From Citrobacter enshiensis (GTDB lineage Bacteria > Pseudomonadota > Gammaproteobacteria > Enterobacterales > Enterobacteriaceae): a DNA stretch of 64,000 nt. Position numbers and translations under genes: made by a program. The first letter of the stretch is position 1; each line of letters starts with the position of its first letter. Where the stretch lies: positions 3,038,001 through 3,102,000 of the forward strand of contig NZ_CP119862.1 of NCBI RefSeq assembly GCF_029338175.1, given 5' to 3'. Positions 1-10,849 of the stretch are shown piece by piece. A model generated the notes under the pieces. That model saw only the letters and a list, made by a program, of their open reading frames with translations. It searched no databases and was not told the origin of the DNA.

Positions 1-1212
1 GAGGTTGTCCATCACGGTCTTATCGGGATCCAGTTCGGCACGATGCTGATCAAAGTAGGCCACTTCAAGCTTTGTACCTACATGAATACGGCCGCTGTCA
101 GCCTGAAGCTGGCCCAGCATCAGTTTCAGCAACGTCGTTTTACCGCAGCCATTCGGCCCAATCAGCGCGATTTTGTCGCTACGTTGTACCTGCGCGGAGA
201 AATCTTTCACCAGCTGTTTGCCATCAACCTGGTAATCCACGTTCTCCATTTCGAAGACGATTTTGCCCGAGCGCGTCGCTTCTTCGACCTGCATCTTCGC
301 GGTACCCATAACTTCGCGGCGTTCGCCACGTTCACGTCGCATGGCTTTCAGTGCGCGCACACGGCCTTCGTTACGCGTACGACGCGCCTTAATCCCCTGA
401 CGGATCCACACCTCTTCCTGCGCCAGTTTGCGATCAAACTCCGCATTCTGTAGATCTTCAACCCGCAGCGCCTCTTCTTTCTCCAGCAGATACTGATCGT
501 AATCGCCCGGATAAGAGACCAGCTTCCCGCGATCAAGATCGACAATACGGGTCGCCATATTACGAATGAACGAACGGTCGTGAGAGATAAAAATGATCGT
601 GCCATTGAAGGATTTCAGGAATCCTTCCAGCCAGTCGATGGCTTCAATATCCAGGTGGTTAGTCGGTTCGTCCAGCAGCAATACGCGCGGATTGCTCACC
701 AACGCTCTGCCCAGCGCCGCTTTACGCAGCCAACCACCCGATAGGGAAGAGAGCGCGGCGTTAGGATCAAGCCCCAATTGCGCCAACACTTCATTGATGC
801 GGCTTTCGAGCTGCCACAGGTTATGGTGATCGAGCTGTTCCTGCACCCGCGCCATTTCATTGAGGTTCTTATCGCTGGGGTCCGTCATCACCAGGCGAGA
901 AATATCGTGATAACGTTTCAGATATTCCGCCTGTTCCTCGATACCTTCAGCGACAAAATCATACACGCTGCCCACAACGTTTCGCGGGGGATCCTGTTGC
1001 AAACGCGCGACCACCAGATCCTGCTCATAAATGATGCGCCCGTCATCCAGACCTTGTTCGCGGTTGAGGATCTTCATCAGGGTCGATTTTCCGGCGCCAT
1101 TACGGCCCACCAGGCAGACGCGTTCGTTATCTTCGATATGCAATTCTGCATTATCAAGAAGCGGCGCATCGCTGAACGACAGCCATGCGCCATGCATACT
1201 GATTAATGACAT
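1..1212 (-). CDS. uup: ABC-F ATPase Uup (3' part cut by window edge)
   Basis: Soluble ABC-F family ATPase with two nucleotide-binding domains and no membrane segment. E. coli Uup affects precise excision of transposons and acts on ribosomes or branched DNA. The 404 codons present begin MSLISMHGAWLSF. They carry the first Walker A (GRNGAGKST), the signature LSGGWLRKAAL, Walker B LLLDEPTNHLD and the second Walker A (GPNGCGKT). The second signature and the C-terminal coiled coil lie outside the window. The start is 12 nt after the rlmL stop with AGGAAA upstream, so the two genes are co-transcribed. The frame stays open to base 1. Confidence 0.95.
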   Translation of the reverse strand, partial: MSLISMHGAWLSFSDAPLLDNAELHIEDNERVCLVGRNGAGKSTLMKILNREQGLDDGRIIYEQDLVVARLQQDPPRNVVGSVYDFVAEGIEEQAEYLKRYHDISRLVMTDPSDKNLNEMARVQEQLDHHNLWQLESRINEVLAQLGLDPNAALSSLSGGWLRKAALGRALVSNPRVLLLDEPTNHLDIEAIDWLEGFLKSFNGTIIFISHDRSFIRNMATRIVDLDRGKLVSYPGDYDQYLLEKEEALRVEDLQNAEFDRKLAQEEVWIRQGIKARRTRNEGRVRALKAMRRERGERREVMGTAKMQVEEATRSGKIVFEMENVDYQVDGKQLVKDFSAQVQRSDKIALIGPNGCGKTTLLKLMLGQLQADSGRIHVGTKLEVAYFDQHRAELDPDKTVMDNL

Positions 1213-1224
1213 TTACTTTTCCTT

Positions 1225-3333
1225 TCAGGCTGAGGTAATCAGCCAGCAGTTGTGGATCTGGCGGTTACGGGCAAAGTCCTGGGAAAGCGTTTTCTGCGTA
1301 ATTTCTTGTGCTTTCAGTCCCAGTGCCGCCAGTCCGTCGAGATCCATACGGAATCCACGTTTGTTGTTAGAGAACATGATGGTGCCGCCCTTACGCAGCA
1401 GACGCTTCAGATCCTTCATCAGCGCCAGATGATCGCGCTGCACATCAAACGAATCTTCCATACGCTTTGAGTTAGAAAACGTCGGTGGATCGATGAAAAT
1501 AAGATCGAATTGTTCATCCGTCTCACGCAGCCACGCCAGACAATCGGCCTGGATTAAACGGTGCGCGCGGCCGCTCAAACCGTTCAGACGCAAGTTGCGC
1601 TCCGCCCACTCCAGATAAGTGCGCGACATATCCACCGTGGTGGTGCTGCGGGCGCCACCCAAACCGGCATGTACGCTGGCGCTGCCGGTATAAGAGAAGA
1701 GGTTAAGGAAATCTTTTCCACTGCTCATTTGACCCAGCATGCGGCGCGCAATACGGTGATCAAGGAACAGACCCGTATCCAGATAGTCGGTCAGGTTAAC
1801 CCACAGACGCGCGTTGTACTCGCTCACTTCGATGAACTCGCCCTTCTCGTTCATCTTCTGATACTGGTTTTTCCCTTTCTGACGCTCACGCGTTTTCAGC
1901 ACCAGCTTGTTCGGGGCCATCTCCAGCACGGAGAGGGTCGCCGCGATAATATCAAACAGACGCTGGCGCGCTTTCTGCGCATCTACCGTTTTCGGCGGCG
2001 CATATTCCTGGATAACCACCCAGTCACCGTAGCGGTCAACCGCCACGTTGTATTCCGGGAGATCGGCATCATAAAGGCGATAACATTCAATCCCTTCCTG
2101 ACGCGCCCACTTCTCCAGCTTCTTGAGATTCTTACGCAGTCGGTTAGCATAATCTTCCGCCACCGTGGCCGGTTTACTTTCGGAGGTGGTCTCTGCGACG
2201 TGGTAGTTTTTCTGCACGCAATCCAGCGGACCGTTTTTGGCCTTGAATTGTTTATCGGCACGCAATTGCAGGCTGCTGAGCAAATCCGGAGAAGCGCTGA
2301 ACAACGACAAATTCCAACCGCCGAAGTGGTTTTTCATGTTACGGCCCAGCAGGCTATGCAACGCAATAAGCGCTGGCTCGCTGTCCAGACGTTCACCGTA
2401 CGGCGGGTTACTGATAACCGTCCCGTGCGGCCCCTCGGGCAGCGGATTGCTCAGCTGTGCAACGTCTTTTACTTCGAAGGTGATGAGATCGCCGATGCCT
2501 GCACGGCGGGCGTTACTGCGCGCACGCTCAATTACGCGAGCATCGCTGTCTGAACCGTAAAAGCGCGAGCTGTAGTCGGCCAGGCCTTTGCGGGCACGAA
2601 CCTGCGCTTCCGCTTTTACTTCCTGCCAGACTGCCTCATCATGCTGCGCCCAACCGCTGAAGCCCCAGTATCCACGGTGTAACCCAGGGGCGCGATCGGT
2701 CGCCCACATTGCCGCTTCAATTAACAGCGTACCCGAACCGCACATCGGGTCGAGCAGTGGCGTGCCCGGCTGCCAGCCAGAACGCATCACAATCGCCGCC
2801 GCCAGCGTTTCTTTAATTGGTGCCTGACCGGTACGATCGCGATACCCACGCTGATGCAGACCGTCGCCGCTCAGATCAAGGGCAATACTGGCAGTGTCTT
2901 TGTTCAGCCAGACATTGATACGTAAATCCGGGGATTCACGATCCACATTCGGGCGCGGCAGGTTCTTGCGGGTGAAGGCGTCCACAATGGCATCCTTCAC
3001 TTTCATTGCGCCGTACTGGCTGTTACGGATGGTGTCATTCAGGCCGCTGAAGTGCACAGCAAACGTGGCGCCTGGATTAAAAATCTCTGTCCAGTCGATT
3101 GCCTGAACACCGAGATACAAGTCCAGATCGCTATAGACCTTGCATTCCCCCATCGGCAATATGATGCGAGAGGCCAGACGGCTCCACATCAGGCTCTGGT
3201 AAACAAGCCGTGTGTCGCCCTTAAAATGGACACCACCCTGAACGACCTGGCACTCTTCAGCGCCCAGGTTTTCCAGTTCAGTTTTTAACAGCTCTTCCAG
3301 CCCACGGGCCGTACTGGCAAACAGAGAATTCAT
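1225..3333 (-). CDS. rlmL: Bifunctional 23S rRNA methyltransferase RlmKL
   Basis: Fused enzyme of 702 aa, the usual family length. The N-terminal half (RlmL) makes m2G2445 and the C-terminal half (RlmK) makes m7G2069 in 23S rRNA. An N-terminal THUMP region (about residues 45-155) is followed by the SAM motif DPMCGSGT (about 195-202) and the N-methyltransferase motif NPPYGE (about 309-314). The second Rossmann domain carries LNLFSYTG and DPPTFSNS near the C-terminus. It is the first gene of the rlmL-uup unit and is divergent from ycbX across about 100 nt. Confidence 0.96.
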   Translation of the reverse strand: MNSLFASTARGLEELLKTELENLGAEECQVVQGGVHFKGDTRLVYQSLMWSRLASRIILPMGECKVYSDLDLYLGVQAIDWTEIFNPGATFAVHFSGLNDTIRNSQYGAMKVKDAIVDAFTRKNLPRPNVDRESPDLRINVWLNKDTASIALDLSGDGLHQRGYRDRTGQAPIKETLAAAIVMRSGWQPGTPLLDPMCGSGTLLIEAAMWATDRAPGLHRGYWGFSGWAQHDEAVWQEVKAEAQVRARKGLADYSSRFYGSDSDARVIERARSNARRAGIGDLITFEVKDVAQLSNPLPEGPHGTVISNPPYGERLDSEPALIALHSLLGRNMKNHFGGWNLSLFSASPDLLSSLQLRADKQFKAKNGPLDCVQKNYHVAETTSESKPATVAEDYANRLRKNLKKLEKWARQEGIECYRLYDADLPEYNVAVDRYGDWVVIQEYAPPKTVDAQKARQRLFDIIAATLSVLEMAPNKLVLKTRERQKGKNQYQKMNEKGEFIEVSEYNARLWVNLTDYLDTGLFLDHRIARRMLGQMSSGKDFLNLFSYTGSASVHAGLGGARSTTTVDMSRTYLEWAERNLRLNGLSGRAHRLIQADCLAWLRETDEQFDLIFIDPPTFSNSKRMEDSFDVQRDHLALMKDLKRLLRKGGTIMFSNNKRGFRMDLDGLAALGLKAQEITQKTLSQDFARNRQIHNCWLITSA

Positions 3334-3430
3334 ATCGTCACTTTTACTCGGGGAAAATTGCTGCGCATTATAGCTAATATGGGCTGTATGTCATAAAGTT
3401 GAGGGCTTATTTTCATTTGAGGGCTGTACA

Positions 3431-4540
3431 GTGGTGACGCTAACCAGACTTTTTGTTCATCCGGTTAAATCAATGCGCGGCATTGGCCTGACACACGCGC
3501 TGGCCGACGCCAGTGGTCTGGCGTTTGATCGTATTTTTATGATCACTGAACCCGATGGCACCTTCATCACTGCCCGCCAGTTTCCGCAAATGGTTCGTTT
3601 TACCCCTTCCCCGCTGCACGACGGACTGCATCTTACGGCCCCGGACGGTAGCAGCGCGCTGGTCCGATTCGCTGATTTCGCCGAACAAGATGCCCCAACT
3701 GAAGTCTGGGGGAACCATTTTACCGCCCGCATCGCACCCGATGCTGTCAATCGGTGGCTGAGTGGTTTCTTCTCCCGCGAGGTGCAATTACGGTGGGTCG
3801 GGCCGAACCTGACGCGTCGCGTAAAACAACACAGCAGCGTGCCGCTCTCCTTCGCTGATGGCTTCCCGTACCTGCTGGCCAGTGAAGCCTCTCTGCGTGA
3901 TTTACAACAGCGCTGCCCTGCCAGCGTGAAAATGGAACAGTTTCGCCCTAACCTGGTGGTGAGCGGTGCCGCCGCCTGGGAAGAGGACACCTGGAAAGTG
4001 ATCCGCATTGGCGACGTTATTTTTGACGTTGCAAAGCCGTGCAGCCGCTGTATTTTCACCACCGTCAGCCCGGAAAAAGGTCAAAAACATCCCTCTGGCG
4101 AACCGTTAGCCACATTGCAGCGTTTCCGCACGGCGCTGGATAATGGCGATGTCGATTTCGGTCAGAATCTGATTGCGCGCAACAGCGGCGTGATCCGCAC
4201 AGGTGATGAGGTCGAAATACTGGCTACGGGGCCCGCAAAAAAATATGGTGCCGCGGCATCTGACGATACCGTAGCCGCAGAGCAACACCCTGATGCGGCG
4301 GTGAATATCGACTGGCATGGACAGGCTTTTCGTGGCAACAACCAACAGGTGTTGTTAGAACAACTGGAAAACCAGGGGATTCGGGTTCCCTATTCGTGCC
4401 GGGCGGGTATTTGCGGTTGCTGTCGTGTACGGTTGCTGGAAGGCGAAGTCAACCCGCTGAAAAAATCAGCGATAGGCGAGGATGGCACCATTCTTTGCTG
4501 TAGTTGTGTACCGAAAACGGCGCTCAGACTGGAAAGTTAA
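3431..4540 (+). CDS. ycbX: MOSC/ferredoxin protein YcbX
   Basis: 369-aa protein that in E. coli detoxifies N-hydroxylated base analogues such as 6-hydroxylaminopurine, using molybdenum cofactor. A MOSC N-terminal barrel (about 1-115) is followed by a MOSC domain with the conserved CSRC cysteines (about 203-206). A C-terminal plant-type 2Fe-2S ferredoxin domain has CRAGICGCC (about 323-331) and a last cysteine group CCSC near the end. The start is GTG. Two GTG codons lie in tandem (3431 and 3434) and either may be used. The stop overlaps the zapC stop tail to tail by 4 nt. Confidence 0.94.
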   Translation: MVTLTRLFVHPVKSMRGIGLTHALADASGLAFDRIFMITEPDGTFITARQFPQMVRFTPSPLHDGLHLTAPDGSSALVRFADFAEQDAPTEVWGNHFTARIAPDAVNRWLSGFFSREVQLRWVGPNLTRRVKQHSSVPLSFADGFPYLLASEASLRDLQQRCPASVKMEQFRPNLVVSGAAAWEEDTWKVIRIGDVIFDVAKPCSRCIFTTVSPEKGQKHPSGEPLATLQRFRTALDNGDVDFGQNLIARNSGVIRTGDEVEILATGPAKKYGAAASDDTVAAEQHPDAAVNIDWHGQAFRGNNQQVLLEQLENQGIRVPYSCRAGICGCCRVRLLEGEVNPLKKSAIGEDGTILCCSCVPKTALRLES

Positions 4541-5079
4541 ACGGCTTGTTCAAGGCTGAAACTGTCAATAATGGCTTGCGGTTTCAGTCTGTCATTCATG
4601 ATCTTTATTGCATCGCCCAGTTGCATCGTTCGTCCCGCAACCACCACGCCAGGCTGAGCAAGCAGGCAAAGCGCTGCATTCTCACCCGGTTCCACCACCA
4701 GTAAATTCACCTGCTCTTCTGTGTCGCTCAAGTAAACGCAGGCCGCATCGCCACAGACGGGCGACCAGTTTTCTGCATGCGCAACAAAGTGCCAGCTTTT
4801 TGGCATCTGGGGTTTGAGATAACGGATAGCCACCAGCGCATTAAGCACCAGTTCCGCTTTTTGTTCTTTAGATAATTCGAGGTCGCGGCATTTTTCTTCA
4901 AAAGAAAAATAAAGCGCGGCATCTTCAACGCAAAAACCGGCGGGTGAAAAAGCATCAGGGGTGAGCATTTTGCGAGCAAAACGCGAGCGAAATAACATGC
5001 CATTGGCCAGATCGAGCATCATTCGGTCATGCTCTTCATCATAATACCAGCGCCAGTTATCGTCAGGTTTAATTCGCAT
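4537..5079 (-). CDS. zapC: Cell division factor ZapC
   Basis: 180-aa cytoplasmic protein that binds FtsZ and promotes Z-ring bundling. The start at MRIKPDDNW gives the exact E. coli length and sits behind a strong CAGGAGAT Shine-Dalgarno. An ATG eight codons further up is in frame but has no such signal. The protein is almost identical to E. coli ZapC through its first 100 residues and ends FSLEQAV as expected. It is encoded alone, convergent with ycbX. Confidence 0.95.
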   Translation of the reverse strand: MRIKPDDNWRWYYDEEHDRMMLDLANGMLFRSRFARKMLTPDAFSPAGFCVEDAALYFSFEEKCRDLELSKEQKAELVLNALVAIRYLKPQMPKSWHFVAHAENWSPVCGDAACVYLSDTEEQVNLLVVEPGENAALCLLAQPGVVVAGRTMQLGDAIKIMNDRLKPQAIIDSFSLEQAV

Positions 5080-5245
5080 TCGTTTATCTCCTGGGCTTAA
5101 CATCCTGTTGCAACATTGTCCTGATTGCCGCTTCGTTTATTGCCTTAATAAGAAAAGACCAAAATGTATAAATAAGCAACAGTGAAGGAATATAAAACAA
5201 CCAGGGCTGGAAATAAAGCCCTGGTTGTCCGATTAAGGGAAAAGG

Positions 5246-6256
5246 TTAGAGATGGGTAACGATTTCTTTAATCAGCGGCGGACCTTTAAAAATAAAGCCA
5301 GAATAAATTTGCACCAGCGAGGCGCCGGCCGCCATTTTTTCACGCGCCGCAATCACGGAGTCAATGCCACCGACACCAATAATCGGTAACTGTCCGTTTA
5401 ATTCCTGCGACAGACGTCGAATAATTTCTGTACTTTTTAATTGCAGCGGTCGTCCACTCAAACCACCCATTTGGTCACAGTTTTTCATTCCCTGAACCAG
5501 AGAACGATCCAACGTTGTATTGGTGGCAATAACACCATCAATATTATGACGGACTAAACTGTCGGCAACCTGAATCAGTTCTTCTTCGGAAAGATCCGGT
5601 GCGATCTTTACTGCCACCGGCACATATTTTTGATGGATCGCCTGCAGATCGTTTTGTTTATTTTTAATTGCCGTCAATAAATCGTCCAGCGCATCGCCGT
5701 ATTGCAGCGTGCGTAATCCTGGGGTATTTGGTGAAGAGATATTGATCGCGATATAACCGGCATAAGCATAGATTTTTTCCATACAAATCAGATAGTCATC
5801 TTTACCCTGCTCTACCGGCGTATCTTTATTTTTACCGATATTAATCCCCAGGATGCCGTCAAAATGCGATTTTTTAACGTTCTCCACCAGGTTATCAACG
5901 CCGTGGTTATTGAAGCCCATTCTGTTGATCAACCCTTCCGCATCGACCAGGCGGAAAAGGCGGGGTTTATCGTTGCCAGGCTGAGGGCGTGGCGTCACGG
6001 TGCCTATCTCTATCGAGCCAAACCCCATTGCGCCCAGCGCATCAATGCACTCCCCATCTTTATCCAGACCTGCTGCCAGACCAAGCGGGTTCTTAAACGT
6101 CAGCCCCATACAGGTAACAGGCTTTGCTGGCACTTTCTGGCGCACAAACGCTTCCAGCGGTGTCCCTGTGATACGGCGTAATTGTTGAAATGTTAATTCA
6201 TGAGCGCGCTCTGGATCGAGCTGAAAAAGGGCTTTACGAACGAAGGGGTAGTACAT
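5246..6256 (-). CDS. pyrD: Dihydroorotate dehydrogenase (quinone), class 2
   Basis: 336-aa FMN enzyme of the inner membrane face. It oxidises dihydroorotate to orotate in pyrimidine synthesis and passes electrons to ubiquinone. The N-terminal helix [13 protein letters not shown] is the membrane/quinone tunnel of class 2 enzymes. FMN-site motifs [14 protein letters not shown] and [12 protein letters not shown] are intact. [10 protein letters not shown] carries the catalytic serine, and GVGGI near the C-terminus binds the FMN phosphate. The start at MYYPF follows AGGAGAG. An upstream in-frame ATG lies inside the regulatory hairpin and is not used. Confidence 0.97.
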   Translation of the reverse strand: MYYPFVRKALFQLDPERAHELTFQQLRRITGTPLEAFVRQKVPAKPVTCMGLTFKNPLGLAAGLDKDGECIDALGAMGFGSIEIGTVTPRPQPGNDKPRLFRLVDAEGLINRMGFNNHGVDNLVENVKKSHFDGILGINIGKNKDTPVEQGKDDYLICMEKIYAYAGYIAINISSPNTPGLRTLQYGDALDDLLTAIKNKQNDLQAIHQKYVPVAVKIAPDLSEEELIQVADSLVRHNIDGVIATNTTLDRSLVQGMKNCDQMGGLSGRPLQLKSTEIIRRLSQELNGQLPIIGVGGIDSVIAAREKMAAGASLVQIYSGFIFKGPPLIKEIVTHL

Positions 6257-6310
6257 GAACTCTCCTGGATTCCCGGTGTGCAAACCGGGGGCGTATTATG
6301 TGCGATGTTG
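6257..6310 (-). promoter_or_regulatory. pyrD promoter and CTP-sensing leader hairpin
   Basis: Read on the minus strand, a CATAAT -10 box is followed by a run of C. Next comes an inverted repeat CCCGG...CCGGG that ends just before the AGGAGA ribosome site. This is the enterobacterial pyrD layout. High CTP favours C-start transcripts whose 5' end pairs and hides the ribosome site, while low CTP gives shorter, translatable G-start transcripts. The arrangement is seen here; the mechanism is from E. coli and Salmonella. Confidence 0.75.
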
Positions 6311-6352
6311 AACCAAAAGGGAATTGACCTGCGGCAATAAATGACGATGTCC

Positions 6353-6368
6353 ACGCAATCGTTTTCTT
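6353..6368. promoter_or_regulatory. PurR operator of pyrD
   Basis: ACGCAATCGTTTTCTT matches the PurR consensus ACGCAAACGTTTTCGT at 14 of 16 positions. It lies about 100 nt upstream of the pyrD start. PurR repression of pyrD is known in E. coli. Confidence 0.65.
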
Positions 6369-6510
6369 CCTCCCCACGTAATTATGCGTTTTTCAGATTT
6401 TCTCTGCCGGATAAATCATTTCGATTCACAAAATCTCTCTGTCAGACTGCACAAATTGTTATCAATGTTAGTAAAAAGAAACTAATTGGTTATAAGGAGA
6501 GATTAAGAAT

Positions 6511-7086
6511 ATGCGCATCATCACTCTGGCGGGAAGTCCGCGTTTTCCCTCACGTTCCAGTGCGTTACTGGAATATGCCCGTGAAAAACTCAGTGCGCTG
6601 GATGTCGAGGTCTGCCACTGGAACCTCCACAACTTTGCGCCTGAAGATCTTTTATATGCGCGATTCGACAGCCCCGCGCTGAAAACCCTCGTCGCCCAGT
6701 TAAAAGAGGCCGATGGGCTGATTGTCGCCACGCCCGTTTATAAAGCGGCCTATTCCGGGGCGTTAAAAACGTTGCTTGACCTGCTGCCTGAGCGGGCGCT
6801 CGACGGGAAAGTGGTTTTGCCTCTCGCCACCGGCGGCACTGTCGCGCATTTACTGGCTGTTGACTATGCGCTCAAGCCGGTATTAAGCGCGCTTAAAGCG
6901 CAGGAAATTCTGCATGGCGTGTTTGCTGATGACTCTCAGGTTATTGATTATCAGCATAAACCACACTTCACCCCGAACCTACAACTGCGCCTGGACACCG
7001 CGCTCGAGACGTTTTGGCACGCGCTGCATCGTCGGGATGTACAAGTTCCCACCTTTCACTCATCGCAGGGGATCGCCCATGCTTAA
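6511..7086 (+). CDS. ssuE: NADPH-dependent FMN reductase SsuE
   Basis: 191-aa flavodoxin-like reductase that supplies FMNH2 to the monooxygenase SsuD. GSPRFPSRSS near the N-terminus is the flavin phosphate loop. The helix around LAVDYALKPVL holds the tyrosine insertion typical of two-component flavin reductases. It is the first gene of ssuEADCB, with the ribosome site AAGGAGAG. The stop overlaps the ssuA start. In E. coli the operon is switched on by Cbl under sulfate starvation. I did not identify a Cbl site in the 250-nt pyrD-ssuE gap. Confidence 0.96.
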   Translation: MRIITLAGSPRFPSRSSALLEYAREKLSALDVEVCHWNLHNFAPEDLLYARFDSPALKTLVAQLKEADGLIVATPVYKAAYSGALKTLLDLLPERALDGKVVLPLATGGTVAHLLAVDYALKPVLSALKAQEILHGVFADDSQVIDYQHKPHFTPNLQLRLDTALETFWHALHRRDVQVPTFHSSQGIAHA

Positions 7087-8053
7087 TCTCTTCAAACGTC
7101 ATTCCCCCTGGCTGGCGCTGGCTGGTTTACTGTCACTTTCAGCCCTGTCTCACGCAGCGACCTCCGCGCCAGAGACGCTGCGTATCGGTTATCAGAAAGG
7201 CAGCATCAGTATGGTGCTGGCAAAAAGCCACCAACTTCTGGAAACACGCTATCCGCAAACGAAAATCTCCTGGATAGAATTCCCGGCAGGACCACAGATG
7301 CTTGAAGCGCTGAATGTCGGCAGTATCGATCTGGGCAGCACTGGCGATATCCCACCGATCTTCGCGCAGGCTGCCGGCGCGGACCTGGTGTATGTCGGCG
7401 TCGAACCGCCTAAACCGAAGGCTGAAGTGATTCTGGTGCCTGAAAACAGCCCGATTAAAAGCGTGGCAGATCTAAAAGGGCGCAAGGTCGCTTTCCAGAA
7501 AGGTTCCAGTTCACATAACCTGCTGCTCCGGGCTTTGCAGCAGGCAGGGTTAAAATTTACCGATATTCAACCGACCTTTCTGACCCCGGCGGACGCCCGT
7601 GCGGCCTTCCAGCAGGGTAACGTCGATGCCTGGGCTATCTGGGATCCCTACTATTCAGCAGCACTTCTGCAAGGCGGCGTGCGCGTACTGAAGGACGGCT
7701 CTGACTTAAAACAAACCGGGTCGTTCTATCTGGCGGCGCGCCCGTATGCTGAAAAAAATGGCGCCTTTATTCAGGGCGTGCTCAACACCTTCAGTCAGGC
7801 CGATGCGCTGACGCTTAGCCAACGCGAACAAAGTATTGCGCTGCTTGCCAAAACGATGGGATTGCCCGCGCCGGTGATCGCCAGCTATCTGGACCATCGC
7901 CCCCCAACCACAATAGCGCCGGTTGATGCCACGGTTGCCGCACTGCAGCAACAAACCGCCGATCTGTTTTACGACAACCGTCTGGTACCGAAAAAAATCG
8001 ATATTCGCGACCGCATCTGGCACGCCACTCAGCAGGAAGGAGCAAAATTATGA
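7079..8053 (+). CDS. ssuA: Aliphatic sulfonate-binding periplasmic protein SsuA
   Basis: 324-aa ABC solute-binding protein that captures alkanesulfonates in the periplasm. Residues 1-27 ([18 protein letters not shown]...SHA) are a Sec signal peptide ending at a plausible SHA/A cut. The mature part starts with [16 protein letters not shown] and keeps [16 protein letters not shown] and the hinge [10 protein letters not shown]. The start at 7079 lies inside the last codons of ssuE with AGGGGA upstream. A longer frame opens at 6914 but runs inside ssuE and would bury the signal peptide. Confidence 0.95.
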   Translation: MLNLFKRHSPWLALAGLLSLSALSHAATSAPETLRIGYQKGSISMVLAKSHQLLETRYPQTKISWIEFPAGPQMLEALNVGSIDLGSTGDIPPIFAQAAGADLVYVGVEPPKPKAEVILVPENSPIKSVADLKGRKVAFQKGSSSHNLLLRALQQAGLKFTDIQPTFLTPADARAAFQQGNVDAWAIWDPYYSAALLQGGVRVLKDGSDLKQTGSFYLAARPYAEKNGAFIQGVLNTFSQADALTLSQREQSIALLAKTMGLPAPVIASYLDHRPPTTIAPVDATVAALQQQTADLFYDNRLVPKKIDIRDRIWHATQQEGAKL

Positions 8054-9195
8054 GTTTGAATATGTTCTGGTTTTTACCTACACACGGTGACGGGCACTAT
8101 CTGGGAACAGAAGAAGGTTCGCGCCCGGTTACTCACGGTTATCTGCAGCAAATCGCGCAAACCGCGGACCGCCTGGGCTTTACCGGCGTGCTGATCCCCA
8201 CCGGGCGCTCCTGCGAAGATGCGTGGCTGGTTGCAGCGTCAATGATCCCGGTAACGCAACGGCTTAAGTTCCTCGTGGCGCTACGCCCCAGCGTGACGTC
8301 ACCCACGGTCGCCGCACGCCAGGCCGCGACGCTCGACAGGCTCTCCAATGGTCGCGCGCTCTTTAATTTGGTCACCGGCAGCGATCCGCAAGAGTTGGCA
8401 GGCGACGGCGTTTTCCTCGATCACAGCGAACGCTATGCCGCTTCTTCTGAATTTACTCAGGTCTGGCGGCGGTTATTGCAGGGTGAAACCGTCGATTTTC
8501 ACGGTAAACATATTCACGTTCGCGGGGCAAAACTGTTCTTCCCGCCGATACAGCAGCCGCACCCTCCCCTCTACTTTGGCGGCTCTTCCGACGTGGCACA
8601 GGATCTGGCCGCCGAACAGGTGGATCTTTATCTCACCTGGGGCGAACCGCCGGAGTTGGTGAGAGAGAAGATCGAACAGGTACGCGCCAAAGCCGCAGCG
8701 CGCGGGCGCAAGATCCGTTTTGGTATTCGTTTGCATGTGATTGTTCGCGAAACCAATGACGAAGCCTGGCAGGCTGCGGATCGGCTGATTGCGCATCTGG
8801 ATGATGACACCATTGCCAAAGCGCAGGCGGCTTTCGCCAGAACCGACTCCGTCGGTCAGCATCGAATGGCAGCGCTGCATAACGGCAAGCGGGACAAGCT
8901 GGAGATCAGCCCAAATCTGTGGGCAGGCGTCGGGCTGGTACGTGGCGGTGCGGGAACCGCGCTGGTAGGAGATGGCCCAACGGTGGCGGCACGTATTAAT
9001 GAGTATGCGGCGCTCGGTATCGACAGCTTTGTCCTCTCCGGTTATCCGCATCTCGAAGAGGCGTACAAAGTGGGTGAGCTGCTGTTCCCTCATCTTGATA
9101 TCGCGATACCGGAAATTCCGCAACCGCAGCCACTGCTTCAGCAGGGCGAAGCGGTAGCCAACGAATTTATCCCGCGTAACGTCGCGCAAAGCTAA
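8050..9195 (+). CDS. ssuD: FMNH2-dependent alkanesulfonate monooxygenase SsuD
   Basis: 381 aa, the same length as E. coli SsuD. This TIM-barrel luciferase-family enzyme cleaves C1-substituted alkanesulfonates to aldehyde plus sulfite, using FMNH2 from SsuE. The start [19 protein letters not shown], the [12 protein letters not shown] loop with the active-site cysteine, and [15 protein letters not shown] are typical of the family. The start overlaps the ssuA stop by ATGA, so translation is coupled. Confidence 0.97.
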   Translation: MSLNMFWFLPTHGDGHYLGTEEGSRPVTHGYLQQIAQTADRLGFTGVLIPTGRSCEDAWLVAASMIPVTQRLKFLVALRPSVTSPTVAARQAATLDRLSNGRALFNLVTGSDPQELAGDGVFLDHSERYAASSEFTQVWRRLLQGETVDFHGKHIHVRGAKLFFPPIQQPHPPLYFGGSSDVAQDLAAEQVDLYLTWGEPPELVREKIEQVRAKAAARGRKIRFGIRLHVIVRETNDEAWQAADRLIAHLDDDTIAKAQAAFARTDSVGQHRMAALHNGKRDKLEISPNLWAGVGLVRGGAGTALVGDGPTVAARINEYAALGIDSFVLSGYPHLEEAYKVGELLFPHLDIAIPEIPQPQPLLQQGEAVANEFIPRNVAQS

Positions 9196-9206
9196 GGAGT
9201 ACATCG

Positions 9207-9998
9207 ATGGCAACGCGAACACACAAAGGGTTACTGCGCGTTGCCCCCTGGTTTTTACCGGTGGGCATCGTTGCACTCTGGCAGCTTGCATCTTCAATTG
9301 GCTGGCTCTCCGGTCGCATATTTCCTTCACCGGAGGGCGTGGTTGAAGCGTTCTGGACACTCTCCGTCAGTGGTGAGCTGTGGCAGCATTTGGCTATTAG
9401 CTCCTGGCGCGCGCTGATCGGCTTCTCGATCGGCGGATCGATTGGCCTGACGCTGGGGCTTATCAGCGGTCTTTCACGCTGGGGGGAACGTCTGCTCGAT
9501 ACCTCAATTCAGATGCTGCGTAACGTACCGCATCTGGCGCTGATCCCACTCGTTATCCTGTGGTTCGGTATTGATGAGTCCGCGAAGATCTTTCTGGTCG
9601 CGTTGGGGACACTGTTTCCTTTGTATATCAACACCTGGCACGGGATCCGCAATATCGATCGCGAATTAGTGGAGATGGCGCGCAGTTACGGCCTGTCCGG
9701 TTTCCCGCTGTTTATCCACGTGATCCTGCCCGGCGCCCTCCCCTCGATTATGGTTGGCGTACGTTTTGCGCTTGGGCTGATGTGGCTGACACTGATTGTA
9801 GCCGAAACGATTTCGGCTAACTCCGGGATTGGCTACCTGGCGATGAATGCCCGCGAATTTCTGCAAACGGATGTGGTCGTAGTCGCCATTATTCTCTATG
9901 CCCTGCTCGGTAAACTCGCCGATGTTAGCGCACAGTGGCTTGAGCGCAGCTGGCTACGCTGGAACCCGGCATATTACGTGAAGGAGGCAACCGTATGA
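9207..9998 (+). CDS. ssuC: Sulfonate ABC transporter permease SsuC
   Basis: 263-aa inner-membrane permease with about six hydrophobic segments. The cytoplasmic EAA loop reads [25 protein letters not shown] (about residues 152-176), which docks on SsuB. It works with SsuA and SsuB in sulfonate import. It follows ssuD by 11 nt with AAGGAG upstream of the ATG. Its stop overlaps the ssuB start by 4 nt. Confidence 0.96.
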   Translation: MATRTHKGLLRVAPWFLPVGIVALWQLASSIGWLSGRIFPSPEGVVEAFWTLSVSGELWQHLAISSWRALIGFSIGGSIGLTLGLISGLSRWGERLLDTSIQMLRNVPHLALIPLVILWFGIDESAKIFLVALGTLFPLYINTWHGIRNIDRELVEMARSYGLSGFPLFIHVILPGALPSIMVGVRFALGLMWLTLIVAETISANSGIGYLAMNAREFLQTDVVVVAIILYALLGKLADVSAQWLERSWLRWNPAYYVKEATV

Positions 9999-10762
9999 AT
10001 ACCGCACGTCTGAATCAGGGTACGCCGCTGCTGCTCAATACGGTCACCAAACGGTACGCCAGCAATACCGTGCTCAATCAGTTGGATCTGCATATTCCGG
10101 CAGGCCAGTTTGTCGCCGTGGTCGGGCGTAGCGGCGGGGGTAAAAGCACCCTGCTGCGGCTGCTGGCCGGACTGGAATCACCGACGGCAGGCGAACTGCT
10201 CGCCGGAACCACCCCGCTGGCAGAAATCCAGGACGATACGCGAATGATGTTTCAGGATGCGCGCCTGCTCCCGTGGAAGTCCGTTATCGACAATGTCGGG
10301 TTGGGTCTGAAAGGCAGCTGGCAGGATGCTGCACGCAAGGCGCTGGCGGCAGTCGGTCTGGAAAATCGCGCAACCGAATGGCCAGCCGCACTCTCAGGAG
10401 GGCAAAAACAGCGGGTGGCGCTGGCGCGTGCCTTAATCCATCGACCCGGCCTGTTGCTGTTGGATGAACCGCTTGGCGCACTGGATGCCTTAACCCGTCT
10501 GGAGATGCAGGATCTGATCGTCTCGCTGTGGCAAGAGCATGGCTTTACCGTTCTGCTGGTTACGCATGACGTCAGTGAAGCGGTTGCCATGGCCGACCGC
10601 GTGCTGCTGATTGAGGACGGGAAAATCGGTCTGGACCTGACCGTGGATATCCCACGCCCACGCCGACGGGGTTCGGTACGTTTAGCAGAGCTTGAAGCAG
10701 AAGTGTTAAACCGGGTGATGCAACGGGGATACACTGAGCAACCGGTTCTTCGACACGGCTGA
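9995..10762 (+). CDS. ssuB: Sulfonate ABC transporter ATPase SsuB
   Basis: 255-aa ATPase that energises SsuC. It has Walker [10 protein letters not shown] (about 44-52), a Q-loop near [11 protein letters not shown], signature [15 protein letters not shown], Walker [12 protein letters not shown] and the H-loop VTHDVSEA. It is the last gene of ssuEADCB and is immediately followed by a REP pair before convergent pepN. Confidence 0.97.
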   Translation: MNTARLNQGTPLLLNTVTKRYASNTVLNQLDLHIPAGQFVAVVGRSGGGKSTLLRLLAGLESPTAGELLAGTTPLAEIQDDTRMMFQDARLLPWKSVIDNVGLGLKGSWQDAARKALAAVGLENRATEWPAALSGGQKQRVALARALIHRPGLLLLDEPLGALDALTRLEMQDLIVSLWQEHGFTVLLVTHDVSEAVAMADRVLLIEDGKIGLDLTVDIPRPRRRGSVRLAELEAEVLNRVMQRGYTEQPVLRHG

Positions 10763-10765
10763 TAA

Positions 10766-10843
10766 TGCCGGATGGCGCAGTCGCTTATCCGGCCTACCTG
10801 TGAGTTGTGGGCCGGATAAGACGCGTTAACGTCACCATCCGGC
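10766..10843. repeat. REP/BIME pair between ssuB and pepN
   Basis: Two inverted REP units: TGCCGGATGGCG...TTATCCGGCCTAC, then GGCCGGATAAG...CATCCGGCA. They lie between the converging ssuB and pepN stops. Such elements stabilise or end transcripts and bind gyrase or IHF in E. coli. No separate T-run terminator is seen here. Confidence 0.85.
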
Positions 10844-10849
10844 AAATTA

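Noticed and set aside
6914-7078. N-terminal extension of ssuA by 55 codons
   Set aside because: It lies entirely inside ssuE and would bury the SsuA signal peptide. The ATG at 7079 has a ribosome site and normal length.
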